Source of the DNA: Ariolimax columbianus
Taxonomy: Eukaryota > Mollusca > Gastropoda > Stylommatophora > Arionidae
Direction of reading: 5' to 3'
DNA length: 64,000 nucleotides
Assembly (NCBI GenBank): GCA_036924085.1
Contig: JAVGWX010000007.1
Coordinates: 104,539,428-104,603,427 of the forward strand
Shown here: positions 22,180 to 33,400 of the stretch, piece after piece
How the letters are laid out: each line of letters begins with the position of its first letter
How positions within the stretch are numbered: position 1 is the first letter of the stretch
Notes under the pieces: model-generated
What the model saw: only the letters and a program-made list of their open reading frames with translations
The model's database searches: none
What the model was told of the DNA's origin: nothing
Translations under genes and position numbers: made by a program

Positions 22180-22475
22180 ATAAACGTGGCATTGACAACA
22201 GCTGTATCCATGTACCATAAATGTGGCACTGATAGCTGTATCCATGTACCACAAATGTGGCACTGACAACAGCTGTATACATGTACTATAAATGTGTCAC
22301 TGACACCAGCTGTATCCATGTACCATAAACGTGGCACTAACAACAGCTGTATCCATGTACTATAAATGTGGCACTGACAACAACTGTATCCATGTACCAT
22401 AAACGTGGCACTGACAACAGCTGTATCCATGTACCATAAACATGGCACTGACAACAGCTGTATCCATGTACCATA
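22180..22475. repeat. Minisatellite, about 37-bp unit, eight copies
   Basis: Tandem copies of ACAGCTGTATCCATGTACCA followed by TAAAyGTGGCACTGACA. Single units vary by a few bases and small deletions. Confidence 0.88.
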
Positions 22476-24076
22476 TTAGTAACATCAAGGGTACTACAAA
22501 TGTACATACACAGAGTTCTGTGACAACATTTGCTCACACAACACAGCAGTTAAACTCAGTTCCATGGGAGCAAGAGTAGACCATTTTGTGTTGAAGACAA
22601 ATATGCTGCTGCAGAATTGATCATTGACAACTGACCAATCAAACATCTCCATATGATTAGCTATATATGACTGGCACTCTTAAAAACAAAAAGAAAGAAA
22701 TAATATATCTGATGAGGAATGGGGGGGGGGGGGGGGCGGAGGGTGTGGTGGTGGTGCAAGTTTTAACCATTTGTCAAACACCATCAGCTTCCTTAAACTT
22801 TTGTAATTCAACTACTTTTTCGTGTCCATTTATGCTCTCATATTGTAGAAGAAATGTAGTACTTAATTACCAACCATCGTATAATGACAGCTCTGAATTT
22901 TACACTGTATGGCATTATCTCAAGGATTATCATGTGTATCTGGCAAAGATGGCGCCGTAACTGGCTGCGAGTCTACATTTCTCTACTGTTTTGGATCATT
23001 ATGGATGCCGCCAGACCACGGATTTGCCTGGAATTCACACTAGTCGACGACTTACACTTGTGTTCACGGATACATGGAGTTGTTTTCCGTCTGGACTTGT
23101 TATTTCGTTCTTTTTTTTGTGATTTCTTCCATTCGTTTATCCTGGTCTGGACGTCGGCTGAATGGTGCTACGCTTAAACTAGTTATACCTGTGTCGTATC
23201 TCACGGGTTAGTTCTGCCGGTTCACCTTCACGAATATGGCGTGTGGGAATTTTAGATGCTACTATGATGAACTGAATACAGCTGGGGAGAGATGCCAGAC
23301 ACGCTGAGTGTTGTCCACACGACCTCTTGTGGTTATCGAAAAGGCACGACACACTGCGTTAGATGCCATCCCACCTTTCTACCCTGCGGGTTACATGTTT
23401 ACGGAAAGGCTTCGGTGGTAACCCTGAGGCAAAATCTGCATCCTATGCTATCTCCAGTCGTCTCGATGAATGTCTTGCCACTGGCAAAAGGTAGCTTAGG
23501 CTCTGTGAGTGAGGTTGACAAAAGGCGCAGTTTCTTCCTCACTTTAATCCAAATCTCCGCGCAAGTCACCCATTTCAGCGGACACAGCAAGAGATACGAC
23601 TGTCCACACGGTTGAACAAAGAGTGTGGTCTTCATCACTTGTGATGGACAAAAAACTATCATCATGTGTATCAACTCTGCCAACACTAGCTAGGTAATTC
23701 AAAGCTAAGGTGTATGATTGAATCCAAGAGACAAAACATCTCTCTCAATCCTCAACAGCGTAATACACTGAATACAAAGTTGTAGTAGAAATCAACAAAC
23801 GAAAGAGAGCTATCCAAACTATCAGAAGAGACCAGAACTAACCCAACATTGACTATCACCACTGCCTTGACCAGCAGGAACATATCTCCCTTGTTGACCT
23901 GCACAGAATAAACACATGGTCCATCTGCTTCCTCGCTGCACAAACTCTTGAGCATGTCCCCTGGGACAGCCAGATACACTGACAACTATTCAACACTAAA
24001 CTCAAAACTGAACTGAGCTAATGAGGAACTACATATAATGGTTACAGGGACTTAAACTTGCCTAGTGCTGAAAACA
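22476..24076. other. Unassigned, possibly a LINE 5' region
   Basis: A run of 16 G lies at 22721-22736. From about 22948 (AAGATGGCGCC) to 23680 the sequence is more GC-rich and contains plus-strand pieces such as ACGNFRCYYDELNTAGERC in non-maintained frames. The AAGATGGCG start recalls LINE 5' ends, but I could not identify a domain. The part from 23700 to 24076 is unassigned. Confidence 0.3.
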
Positions 24077-24154
24077 TCAAAGATACATTCCCTTCTTCAT
24101 ATGTTGCTCTTTCTTGGGTTTGAGTTTTCTGACATTACTCTTTGGCCAGTCTAT
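24077..24154 (-). CDS. Possible terminal coding exon of the MOK-like gene
   Basis: After an acceptor ATTTGACAG (minus strand), 25 codons run to TGA. The peptide begins IDWPKSNVRKLKPKKEQ and ends KGMYL, lysine-rich like the end of a kinase tail. It starts in phase 0, the phase in which the exon at 51886-52114 ends, and lies on the same strand. Against it: the exon is short, the distance is 27.7 kb, no poly(A) signal is evident close downstream, and MOK tails are poorly conserved, so homology gives no support. It could be a chance open frame. Confidence 0.3.
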   Translation of the reverse strand: MDWPKSNVRKLKPKKEQHMKKGMYL

Positions 24155-24325
24155 CTGTCAAATATGCAGGAATCCACTGTTTTCTCACTATGCAGGAATC
24201 ACACTGTTTTCTCACTTTGTTGAAATTGATCTCCATGAGTACTTCTGACAAGCTCATTTGTTTGGTTTCTACGGCCATTATGCATGAAAGGAAATCTGTG
24301 AGGAACATTACCTTGTCTCTGACAT

Positions 24326-24427
24326 TGTCAGAGTTTCTATAACATTGTCAGAGTTTCTATAACATTGTCAGAGTTTCTATAACATTGTCAGAGTTTCTAT
24401 AACATTGTCAGAGTTTCTATAACATTG
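24326..24427. repeat. 20-bp tandem repeat, five copies
   Basis: The unit AACATTGTCAGAGTTTCTAT recurs without change in most copies. Confidence 0.92.
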
Positions 24428-24429
24428 CG

Positions 24430-24940
24430 CTGTTCTTTGTGCATCTGCCTCAGCTTTGAAGTTTTTCAACAATTTTCTGGTGGTAAGATTTTGGCTTCCT
24501 GTCCAGCCAGTAATTCTCTATATAAGGAGTGACGCTCGCACGTCAGCCCCACCGCCCACCCCTCTTTTCAAATGTTGTTTTTTTGTGTTTAATTAAATAA
24601 TGGGGCCAATCTGAGCTTGGGTATTTCTTGTTGGTGTATTCCTGGTCTAAATGTCTTCTCTCTAAACATGGGCAACAGTGAATAAGGATAACTAAGAGGA
24701 ATCACTTGACCTAGAATCGGCGCTGGTCAAGGGAAGGCAGTGTGTACTGGTTATAAAGTGCTTTACTGGTCTTCCTGGGTGGCTGTAGAAGAGAAATACA
24801 ATCATGTCAGTGCTGGAGAATATAAGCAATAACATCCTCACATGGTACAACCATGAACGCTTGGTTTTTTTTTCCTGTATATTTTAAGCTTAGCAGAATT
24901 GACAATAGGTGATGTCTCAGCTGGTGACAAAGGATATGTT
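24430..24940. other. Spacer left of the large minisatellite
   Basis: No gene or element was recognised. Confidence 0.5.
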
Positions 24941-27900
24941 CCAGTAGTATTAGTGATACCCTCCCCTGGTGAATATGTGTGCTGTAAGTTCCAGTAGTAT
25001 TAGTTATACCCTTCCGTGGTGGATATGTGATCTGTAAGTTCCAGTAGTATTAGTTACACCCTCCCCTGGTGGATATGTGTGCTGTAAGTTCCAGTAGTAT
25101 TAGTTACACCCTCCCCTGGTGGATATGTGTGCTGTAAGTTCCAGTAGTATTAGTGATACCCTCCCCTGGTGGATATGTGTGCTGTAAGTTCCAGTAGTAT
25201 TAGTTATACCCTCCCCTGGTGGATATGTGTGCTGTAAGTTCCAGTAGTATTAGTGATACCCTCCCCTGGTGGATATGTGTGCTGTAAGTTCCAGTAGTAT
25301 TAGTTACACCCTCCCCTAGTGGATATGTGTGCTGTAAGTTCCAGTAGTATTAGTTACACCCTCCCCTAGTGGATATGTGTGCTGTAAGTTCCAGTAGTAT
25401 TAGTTACACCCTCCCCTAGTGGATATGTGTGCTGTAAGTTCCAGTAGTATTAGTGATACCCTCCCCTGGTGGATATGTGTGCTGTAAGTTCCAGTAGTAT
25501 TAGTGATACCCTCCCCTGGTGGATATGTGTGCTGTAAGTTCCAGTAGTATTAGTGATACCCTCCCCTGGTGGATATGTGTGCTGTAAGTTCCAGTAGTAT
25601 TAGTGATACCCTCCCCTGGTGGATATGTGTGCTGTAAGTTCCAGTAGTATTAGTGATACCCTCCCCTGGTGGATATGTGTGCTGTAAGTTCCAGTAGTAT
25701 TAGTGATACCCTCCCCTGGTTGATATGTGTGCTGTAAGTTCCAGTAGTATTAGTGATACCCTCCCCTGGTGGATATGTGTGCTGTACGTTCCAGTAGTAT
25801 TAGTGATACCCTCCCCTGGTGGATATGTGTGCTGTAAGTTCCAGTAGTATTAGTGATACCCTCCCCTGGTGGATATGTGTGCTGTAAGTTCCAGTAGTAT
25901 TAGTGATACCCTCCCCTGGTGGATATGTGTGCTGTAAGTTCCAGTAGTATTAGTTACACCCTCCCCTGGTGGATATGTGTGCTGTAAGTTCCAGTAGTAT
26001 TAGTGATACCCTCCCCTGGTGGATATGTGTGCTGTAAGTTCCAGTAGTATTAGTGATACCCTCCCCTGGTGGATATGTGTGCTGTAAGTTCCAGTAGTAT
26101 TAGTGATACCCTCCCCTGGTGGATATGTGTGCTGTAAGTTCCAGTAGTATTAGTGATACCCTCCCCTGGTGGATATGTGTGCTGTAAGTTCCAGTAGTAT
26201 TAGTGATACCCTCCCCTGGTGGATATGTGTGCTGTAAGTTCCAGTAGTATTAGTGATACCCTCCCCTGGTGGATATGTGTGCTGTAAGTTCCAGTAGTAT
26301 TAGTGATACCCTCCCCTGGTGGATATGTGTGCTGTAAGTTCCAGTAGTATTAGTGATACCCTCCCCTAGTGGATATGTGTGCTGTAAGTTCCAGTAGTAT
26401 TAGTGATACCCTCCCCTGGTGGATATGTGTGCTGTAAGTTCCAGTAGTATTAGTGATACCCTCCCCTGGTGGATATGTGTGCTGTAAGTTCCAGTAGTAT
26501 TAGTGATACCCTCCCCTGGTGGATATGTGTGCTGTAAGTTCCAGTAGTATTAGTTACACCCTCCCCTGGTCAATATGTGTGCTGTAAGTTCCAGTAGTAT
26601 TAGTTACACCCTCCCCTGGTGGATATGTGTGCTGTAAGTTCCAGTAGTATTAGTTACACCCTCCCCTGGTGGATATGTGTGCTGTAAGTTCCAGTAGTAT
26701 TAGTGATACCCTCCCCTGGTGGATGTGTGTGCTGTAAGTTCCAGTAGTATAAGTGATACCCTCCCCTGGTGGATATGTGTGCTGTAAGTTCCAGTAGTAT
26801 TAGTGATACCCTCCCCTGGTGGATATGTGTGCTGTAAGTTCCAGTAGTATTAGTGATACCCTCCCCTGGTGGATATGTGTGCTGTAAGTTCCAGTAGTAT
26901 TAGTGATACCCTCCCCTGGTGGATATGTGTGCTGTAAGTTCCAGTAGTATTAGTGATACCCTCCCCTGGTGGATATGTGTGCTGTAAGTTCCAGTAGTAT
27001 TAGTGATACCCTCCCCTGGTGGATATGTGTGCTGTAAGTTCCAGTAGTATTAGTGATACCCTCCCCTGGTGGATATGTGTGCTGTAAGTTCCAGTAGTAT
27101 TAGTTACACCCTCCCCTGGTGGATATGTGTGCTGTAAGTTCCAGTAGTATTAGTGATACCCTCCCCTGGGGGATATGTGTGCTGTAAGTTCCAGTAGTAT
27201 TAGTGATACCCTCCCCTGGTGGATATGTGTGCTGTAAGTTCCAGTAGTATTAGTGATACCCTCCCCTGGTGGATATGTGTGCTGTAAGTTCCAGTAGTAT
27301 TAGTTACACCCTCCCCTGGTGGATATGTGTGCTGTAAGTTCCAGTAGTATTAGTGATACCCTCCCCTGGTGGATATGTGTGCTGTAAGTTCCAGTAGTAT
27401 TAGTGATACCCTCCCCTGGTGGATATGTGTGCTGTAAGTTCCAGTAGTATTAGTGATACCCTCCCCTGGTGGATATGTGTGCTGTAAGTTCCAGTAGTAT
27501 TAGTTACACCCTCCCCTGGTGGATATGTGTGCTTTAAGTTCCAGTAGTATTAGTGATACCCTCCCCTGGTGGATATGTGTGCTGTAAGTTCCAGTAGTAT
27601 TAGTGATACCCTCCCCTGGTGGATATGTGTGCTGTAAGTTCCAGTAGTATTAGTGATACCCTCCCCTGGTGGATATGTGTGCTGTAAGTTCCAGTAGCAT
27701 TAGTGATACCCTCCCCTGGTGGATATGTGTGCTGTAAGTTCCAGTAGTATTAGTGATACCCTCCCCTGGTGGATATGTGTGCTGTAAGTTCCAGTAGTAT
27801 TAGTGATACCCTCCCCTGGTGGATATGTGTGCTGTAAGTTCCAGTAGTATTAGTGATACCCTCCCCTGGTGGATATGTGTGCTGTAAGTTCCAGTAGTAT

Positions 27901-28768
27901 TAGTGATACCCTCCCCTGGTGGATATGTGTGCTGTAAGTTCCAGTAGTATTAGTGATACCCTCCCCTGGTGGATATGTGTGCTGTAAGTTCCAGTAGTAT
28001 TAGTGATACCCTCCCCTGGTGGATATGTGTGCTGTAAGTTCCAGTAGTATTAGTGATACCCTCCCCTGGTGGATATGTGTGCTGTAAGTTCCAGTAGTAT
28101 TAGTGATACCCTCCCCTGGTGGATATGTGTGCTGTAAGTTCCAGTAGTATTAGTGATACCCTCCCCTGGTGGATATGTGTGCTGTAAGTTCCAGTAGTAT
28201 TAGTGATACCCTCCCCTGGTGGATATGTGTGCTGTAAGTTCCAGTAGTATTAGTGATACCCTCCCCTGGTGGATATGTGTGCTGTAAGTTCCAGTAGTAT
28301 TAGTGATACCCTCCCCTGGTGGATATGTGTGCTGTAAGTTCCAGTAGTATTAGTGATACCCTCCCCTGGTGGATATGTGTGCTGTAAGTTCCAGTAGTAT
28401 TAGTGATACCCTCCCCTGGTGGATATGTGTGCTGTAAGTTCCAGTAGTATTAGTGATACCCTCCCCTGGTGGATATGTGTGCTGTAAGTTCCAGTAGTAT
28501 TAGTGATACCCTCCCCTGGTGGATATGTGTGCTGTAAGTTCCAGTAGTATTAGTGATACCCTCCCCTGGTGGATATGTGTGCTGTAAGTTCCAGTAGTAT
28601 TAGTGATACCCTCCCCTGGTGGATATGTGTGCTGTAAGTTCCAGTAGTATTAGTTACACCCTCCCCTGGTGGATATGTGTGCTGTAAGTTCCAGTAGTAT
28701 TAGTGATACCCTCCCCTGGTGGATATGTGTGCTGTAAGTTCCAGTAGTATTAGTGATACCCTCCCCTG
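24941..28768. repeat. Large minisatellite, 50-bp unit, 76 full copies plus a partial
   Basis: CCAGTAGTAT begins at 24941 and recurs every 50 bp exactly up to 28741; the final unit stops after 28 bases. Variation is concentrated at a few positions: GTGATACC, GTTACACC or GTTATACC; CCTGGT or CCTAGT. The outermost left units differ most. The interior is almost identical from unit to unit, the signature of unequal exchange or gene conversion. The unit is not a multiple of three and contains stops, so it does not code. Each unit includes GTAAGT and TTCCAG, matching splice donor and acceptor consensus on the plus strand. Confidence 0.97.
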
Positions 28769-29267
28769 TCTGACCTTCCTGCTGCAATTCTCTTCTCATT
28801 TGATTGCATCGTAACAGGCAGCAACTAAGTTTCTTCAATTGTTCCCCTTTGGCACGGTTATGTTCACACCTGTATATTTTATATCCACTCATGCATGGCA
28901 CATCCGTCTGTTCTGGACCTTCTGAAGCAAGAACCGTGAGTCTGAATATGCTCTGGATCTTGATGATCTAAGTGGAGAATCCTGGAGCTGTCCGAGACAT
29001 ATGTACAGAAGTTCAGATATCCATAATCCCATGAGAAATGCTTCCATCAGCAGCTGTCCAATTCACCACATGTTGATTCCACATTTGCTTAAACAATAGA
29101 TCAAGGTCCTGAAGACTATTCAGCTGCATGTATCCTCTAGGTTGATGGCAACTGTTTCTAGACGAAAGTCAAAGAGTTGTTTCGTCTCTATTTCACTGGT
29201 AGCTAAACAATCTTGGGATGGATGGTCAATAAACATTGTCAGCAAGAAAGGAATGAAAACTATGACA
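28769..29267 (-). other. Unique-looking stretch with two coding-like segments
   Basis: On the minus strand, 29013-29129 reads 38 codons from ATG (MQLNSLQDLDLLFKQMWNQH at the start) to TGA. Segment 28785-28875 reads KIYRCEHNRAKGEQ and LLRCNQMRRELQQEG. Composition looks protein-like, yet neither segment has a recognised domain or a convincing splice-site pair. Phase 0 from the exon at 51886 would hit a stop in the first segment. They may be exons of an unknown gene, decayed element coding sequence or chance. Confidence 0.25.
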
Positions 29268-29480
29268 ATCAAGATCTGTCTGAACTTTTGGTTAGAGAAG
29301 ATCAAGATCTGTCTGAACTTTTGGTTAGAGAAGATCAAGATCTGTCTGAACTTTTGGTTGGTTAGAGAAGATCAAGAGATGGCAGAGCTTTTGGTTAGTT
29401 AGTGAAGATCAAGATCTGTCAGAGCTTTTGGTTAGTTAGAGAAGATTAAGATCTGTCTGAACTTTTGATTAGGTAGTGAA
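29268..29480. repeat. Minisatellite, about 33-bp unit, five to six copies
   Basis: Tandem copies of AAGATCAAGATCTGTCTGAA and CTTTTGGTTAGAG. The first three are near-identical; the last ones are diverged and lengthened. Confidence 0.88.
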
Positions 29481-30009
29481 GATCGATATGTCAGAACTCA
29501 CTTACCTTGTGCAGTTTGTATGAATTGTTGATGGTAGGCAATAGTGATTGAGTGAACCCTACTGCAGGCAATTTATTGAATGATGTTGGAAAACTAGTTG
29601 TGTGGAAAGTTGGATTGAAAGTTGCAGTATGCATGGGTACTCGTGGCAGGAAGTGGGATTCGTTTATCCGTTTGTGCTGCAGAAAAATAGATTCAGCAAG
29701 TCAAGGACATGTGGAATAACTACTTGCAAAGGACATATTTTTAAAGAAGCAAATAAACTAACTAATAAAAGACCAGATAGCAAGTATAAATAAAAATAAT
29801 TTGGACAATAATCAACGACTGTTGTCGTACATGTTTGGTATATATATAAACAAGCAAAACTCCATCAAACCAGATGTTAAGAGTACACAGTTGCTGTTGT
29901 TATATAGTGTTATTCTGTGATACTTAACATCTTTATACTGGACATTGTCTGCCAGATGCAACATGGAAGTCACTAAATAGACTTCAAACTGGCATATCAC
30001 GATGCAGGA
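29481..30009. other. Spacer without recognised features
   Basis: AT-rich, only short open frames. Confidence 0.5.
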
Positions 30010-30145
30010 AAAACCTAAAAATATGGGGATGGGGGTGGAGGGATCATGAAATATGGGGGTGGAGGGCTGATGAAATATGGGGATGGAGGGCTGATGAAAT
30101 ATGAAGTTAGAGAGATGATGAAATATGGGGATGGAGGGATGATGA
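30010..30145. repeat. Tandem repeat, about 24-bp unit, five copies
   Basis: GATGAAATATGGGGATGGAG and close variants are repeated in tandem. Confidence 0.85.
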
Positions 30146-30299
30146 ATTATGCAAATGTGGAGCAATACAAGACCAGGACCACCTCATGATCTGTCCAAAA
30201 CTCCCGGAGATCTGCAGTATGGACGACCTGCGGCAACATGTGACAATCAATATGGTTGACTACTAGAAGTATGATGTGTGATGCAGTGTCTGGGACACG
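30146..30299 (+). pseudogene. LINE C-terminal scrap
   Basis: The plus strand reads CGAIQDQDHLMICPKLPE and CSMDDLRQHV, resembling the terminal C-(x)n-H-x4-C and DDL signature of Jockey- or CR1-type LINE proteins. Only about 50 codons remain. It directly abuts the 3' end of CR1-like copy D. Confidence 0.45.
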
Positions 30300-30314
30300 A
30301 AAAGTAAGTAAGTA

Positions 30315-30352
30315 CTGGTTTAGAAGACTGCGGAGCCTACACACAACCAGTT
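30315..30352 (-). other. 3'-terminal hairpin of CR1-like copy D
   Basis: Arms ACTGGTTT and AACCAGT are retained; the centre has changed to GACTGCGGAGCC. It is followed (minus strand) by a short (ACTT)n tail. Confidence 0.7.
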
Positions 30353-30497
30353 TCATCTACGCCACTTGATCTAAAAATTACTACGCGCATCCAATCTATT
30401 CTTAAATGAATTAATTGACCCTGCCTCCACTATTTCCGGTGGCAATGAATTCCAAGCATTCACCACTCTCTGACTAACAAATTATTTCCTGGTATCT

Positions 30498-33400
30498 TCT
30501 TCTTCTTCTTCTGCGTACACAGTCAGACAGTAACCATTATTTTCTCGAAAAAAGCGGCGGTCATCCTGAGACTCTCGCCACTACCATAGAGCTTGTCTTG
30601 CAGTTCCACTGGCAATGGCCACATCTGCTCTCTCTGATCCTCGTATGTCGGGCAGTTCTGCAGCAGATGTTCAGTGGTCATTTTACCAGTACCGCACGGG
30701 CATTCGTCGGTACACCCTATCTTCAATTTGTTGAAGAGGTGGTACCTCAGTCTGTTGTGGCCAGTGCGAAGTCTGAAGACAACGACCTGCTCTCTTCGGT
30801 TCAACTGGTAATAGGCATCGTTTTTGGTGTAACCAGTATGTTCGGTTTCCCATTTGGACATGTACCTGGCTTTGATAAGCCGTTTTGACTCTTCGTACGT
30901 CATACTGGTATCTATTTGTGGTAGCCTTGCACCTTCTTTTGCCAGTCTGTCTGCCTCCTCGTTGCCTTGGATGTTGCAGTGTGACGGAACCCACTGTACC
31001 ACTACCCTTTTTGGTGCGGACTGTTGGCACAGTTTGCAGAGTGCTGCTCTTAAGTCATTAAGCTCAGTGTTTTTCTGGCTTTTTAGTGCTGTGACTACTT
31101 CGAGAGCATCTGTCAGCAGGACTATATGGCTCTCATTTTCACTGTGTGTTACCATTTCTTCTACTGCCGCCCTCAGTGCCTCTGCCTCTGCTCTGAAATT
31201 GCTCGTGTACTTACCAGTAGCGAATGACAGTGTTATTTTTCTGCCATTTGGTAGGTTCAGGAATGCTCCTGCCCCTCCGTTCTGTGTAGTGTTTGTTACA
31301 GAACCGTCGGTGTATGCATGGGTCCAGTCCATGCTTGGGTAGCTTTTCGTTATGAAGCTTAGGGTAGTGTCTCTCCTTTCTTTTTCGGTCTGGCAGTTTT
31401 TGTTTGCAATACCTGGTATATTTTCTACCACCTCTGGAAATATATCCTGCCTCCAAGTAGGTTTTCGTACAGTAGTGATGGGTTTTGGTGTTGTTAGTGC
31501 GTTTATGGGATCTTCGTGCATCTTTGCTTTGGCTATTTCTGCAAAGTTTCTCCGCTTTAGTTTCCCAGTTCCCAAATTGTTTAGCCTCTGGTACATTGGA
31601 TGGTCCGTCAGTCTTCGGAGTTTCTCTGACTGCAGCTGGGCTCTGCAGTCTCTTCTGTCGGTCATGGATTGCAGTTTTGTAATCTTTTCAAGTTCTACAA
31701 TTGGCGTTGACTTCATGCCACCTGTTATGATTCTCATGGCTTGGTTTTGAAGTTTGTTAACTTTATCGAAGTTCGCCTTCGCTGCTGTTGTCCATGCCGC
31801 GATGCCATACTCGAGAACTGGTCTCACTCTTCCAGTGTACAGTTTCTTTAGTATGCCTTCGTCTGCTCCCCAGCTTGTGCCAGCAAGTTTCCTCATGATC
31901 GCCATTCTTTCTCTGGCTTTCATTCGGTTTCTCTCAATCTGACTTTTCCATGTCATGCGCCGATCAAATGTGACTCCCAGATAGGTTGGGTTGTCGTTTG
32001 GCTGCAGGATTTTGCCATTTAGGCTTAATTTGGTACTTTGGGGTTTTAATGAGAGCGAGAATATTGTGCACGTGGTTTTCTCCTCGTTTATTTTGACCAG
32101 CCATGAGTTCGCCCACTCTTCCAGCGATGTTAGGGCCGTTTGCATCCGATTTCTTGCTATGGTGAGATTCTTTTCAGAGGTCCACATAGCCAGATCGTCT
32201 GCAAACATTGAGCTATGGACTCTTCTTGGTATATTCTCTGTAATATCGTTTATATATACCAGGAAGAGTGTGGGTGACAGTACTCCCCCTTGGGGTACTC
32301 CCTGCTCGAGTGTCACCTTTTTGCTCATCTGCCCTTGTACTTGGACTCTGGCCGTTCTTTGTTTGAGGTAGTGGTTGATCCACTTGTACATCTTCCCACA
32401 AACATCACTTCTTCTTAGCTTGACTCTAAGTCCATCCTTCCAGACTTTGTCAAATGCCTTTTCCAGATCCACCCAAACAGCTACTGTGTGTTTCTGTGCC
32501 TGGTAGGCATCTTCTATCTCCTGGGCTATGAGGATGACCTGGTCCTCAGTGGATCTGTGCTGTCTAAAGCCGGCTTGCTGTGGAATTAGTATTCGTTTTT
32601 CTTCCAGATGCCACATCAGTCTGGTGTTTATCATCCGTTCCATCAGCTTGCCGACACAGCTCAGTAGGCTTATGGGCCTGTATCCATTCGGATCTGTTTT
32701 GTCCTTTCCTGTTTTTGGTACTGGTACCAGTATTGCATCTTTCCATGCCTGGGGTACAATACCCCTTTTCCAGCTTTGGTTCAGGACTGATAGTAGTTTT
32801 TTCTTCGCTGTTTGGCCCAGCCCCATCAGCATTTCGTTTGTTATCCCGTCTTTTCCGGGAGATTTCCTTCTCTTTAGTGTTCTCATAGCCTCTTCCATTT
32901 CGCGCATTGTTAGTTTGGCCATCATGTGCTCTTCAGGAGCCGTATTTATGTTTTCGTGCCCCTTTAGCTCTTCGCTAATGTCTGTATGCTTATCTGCAGG
33001 GACCTCGATGTGGTTTGCTCTGGCATAGTGATCGACAAAGGCGTTTGCGGCTTTCTTACCTGTGATCAAGTTCTCGCCTTGCTTGATAGTAATTTGTTTA
33101 TTTGACGGGGTTTCGTCGTTCATGGCTCTGACTAGCTTCCATAGCTTGTTCCCTTCTTTGTCCAGGTTTAAACTTTCCGTTTTATTTTTCCAACTTTCTC
33201 TTGCTGTTTGCTTGAGAGTGTGTTTGTACTTCGCCGCGGCGGCTTTGAGGGCGATGTTTGCCTCCACGGATTTTTCTCGTTCTGCCATGTTCCTAGCATT
33301 TGTTACTGCATCTTCCACTTTCTGTAACTCATCATTCCAGTAGGGCTTATAGTTTTTCCTAGCTCCTCTTGGGATGGTTTCAGTGGCGGCTTGCATTATT

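Noticed and set aside
22884..23177. 97-codon plus-strand frame with hydrophobic stretches
   Set aside because: No homology recognised, no splice or promoter support, and the region looks like a retroelement 5' part.
24941..28768. CRISPR-like array
   Set aside because: There are no unique spacers; the whole 50-bp unit repeats, and the context is eukaryotic.
29120..29402. Frames of 72-86 codons with repeated KICLNFWLE or FSNQKFRQIL
   Set aside because: They arise from the 33-bp tandem repeat.
30854..33343. Plus-strand open frames of 93-166 codons across the intact LINE
   Set aside because: They are antisense shadows of the 1302-codon ORF.
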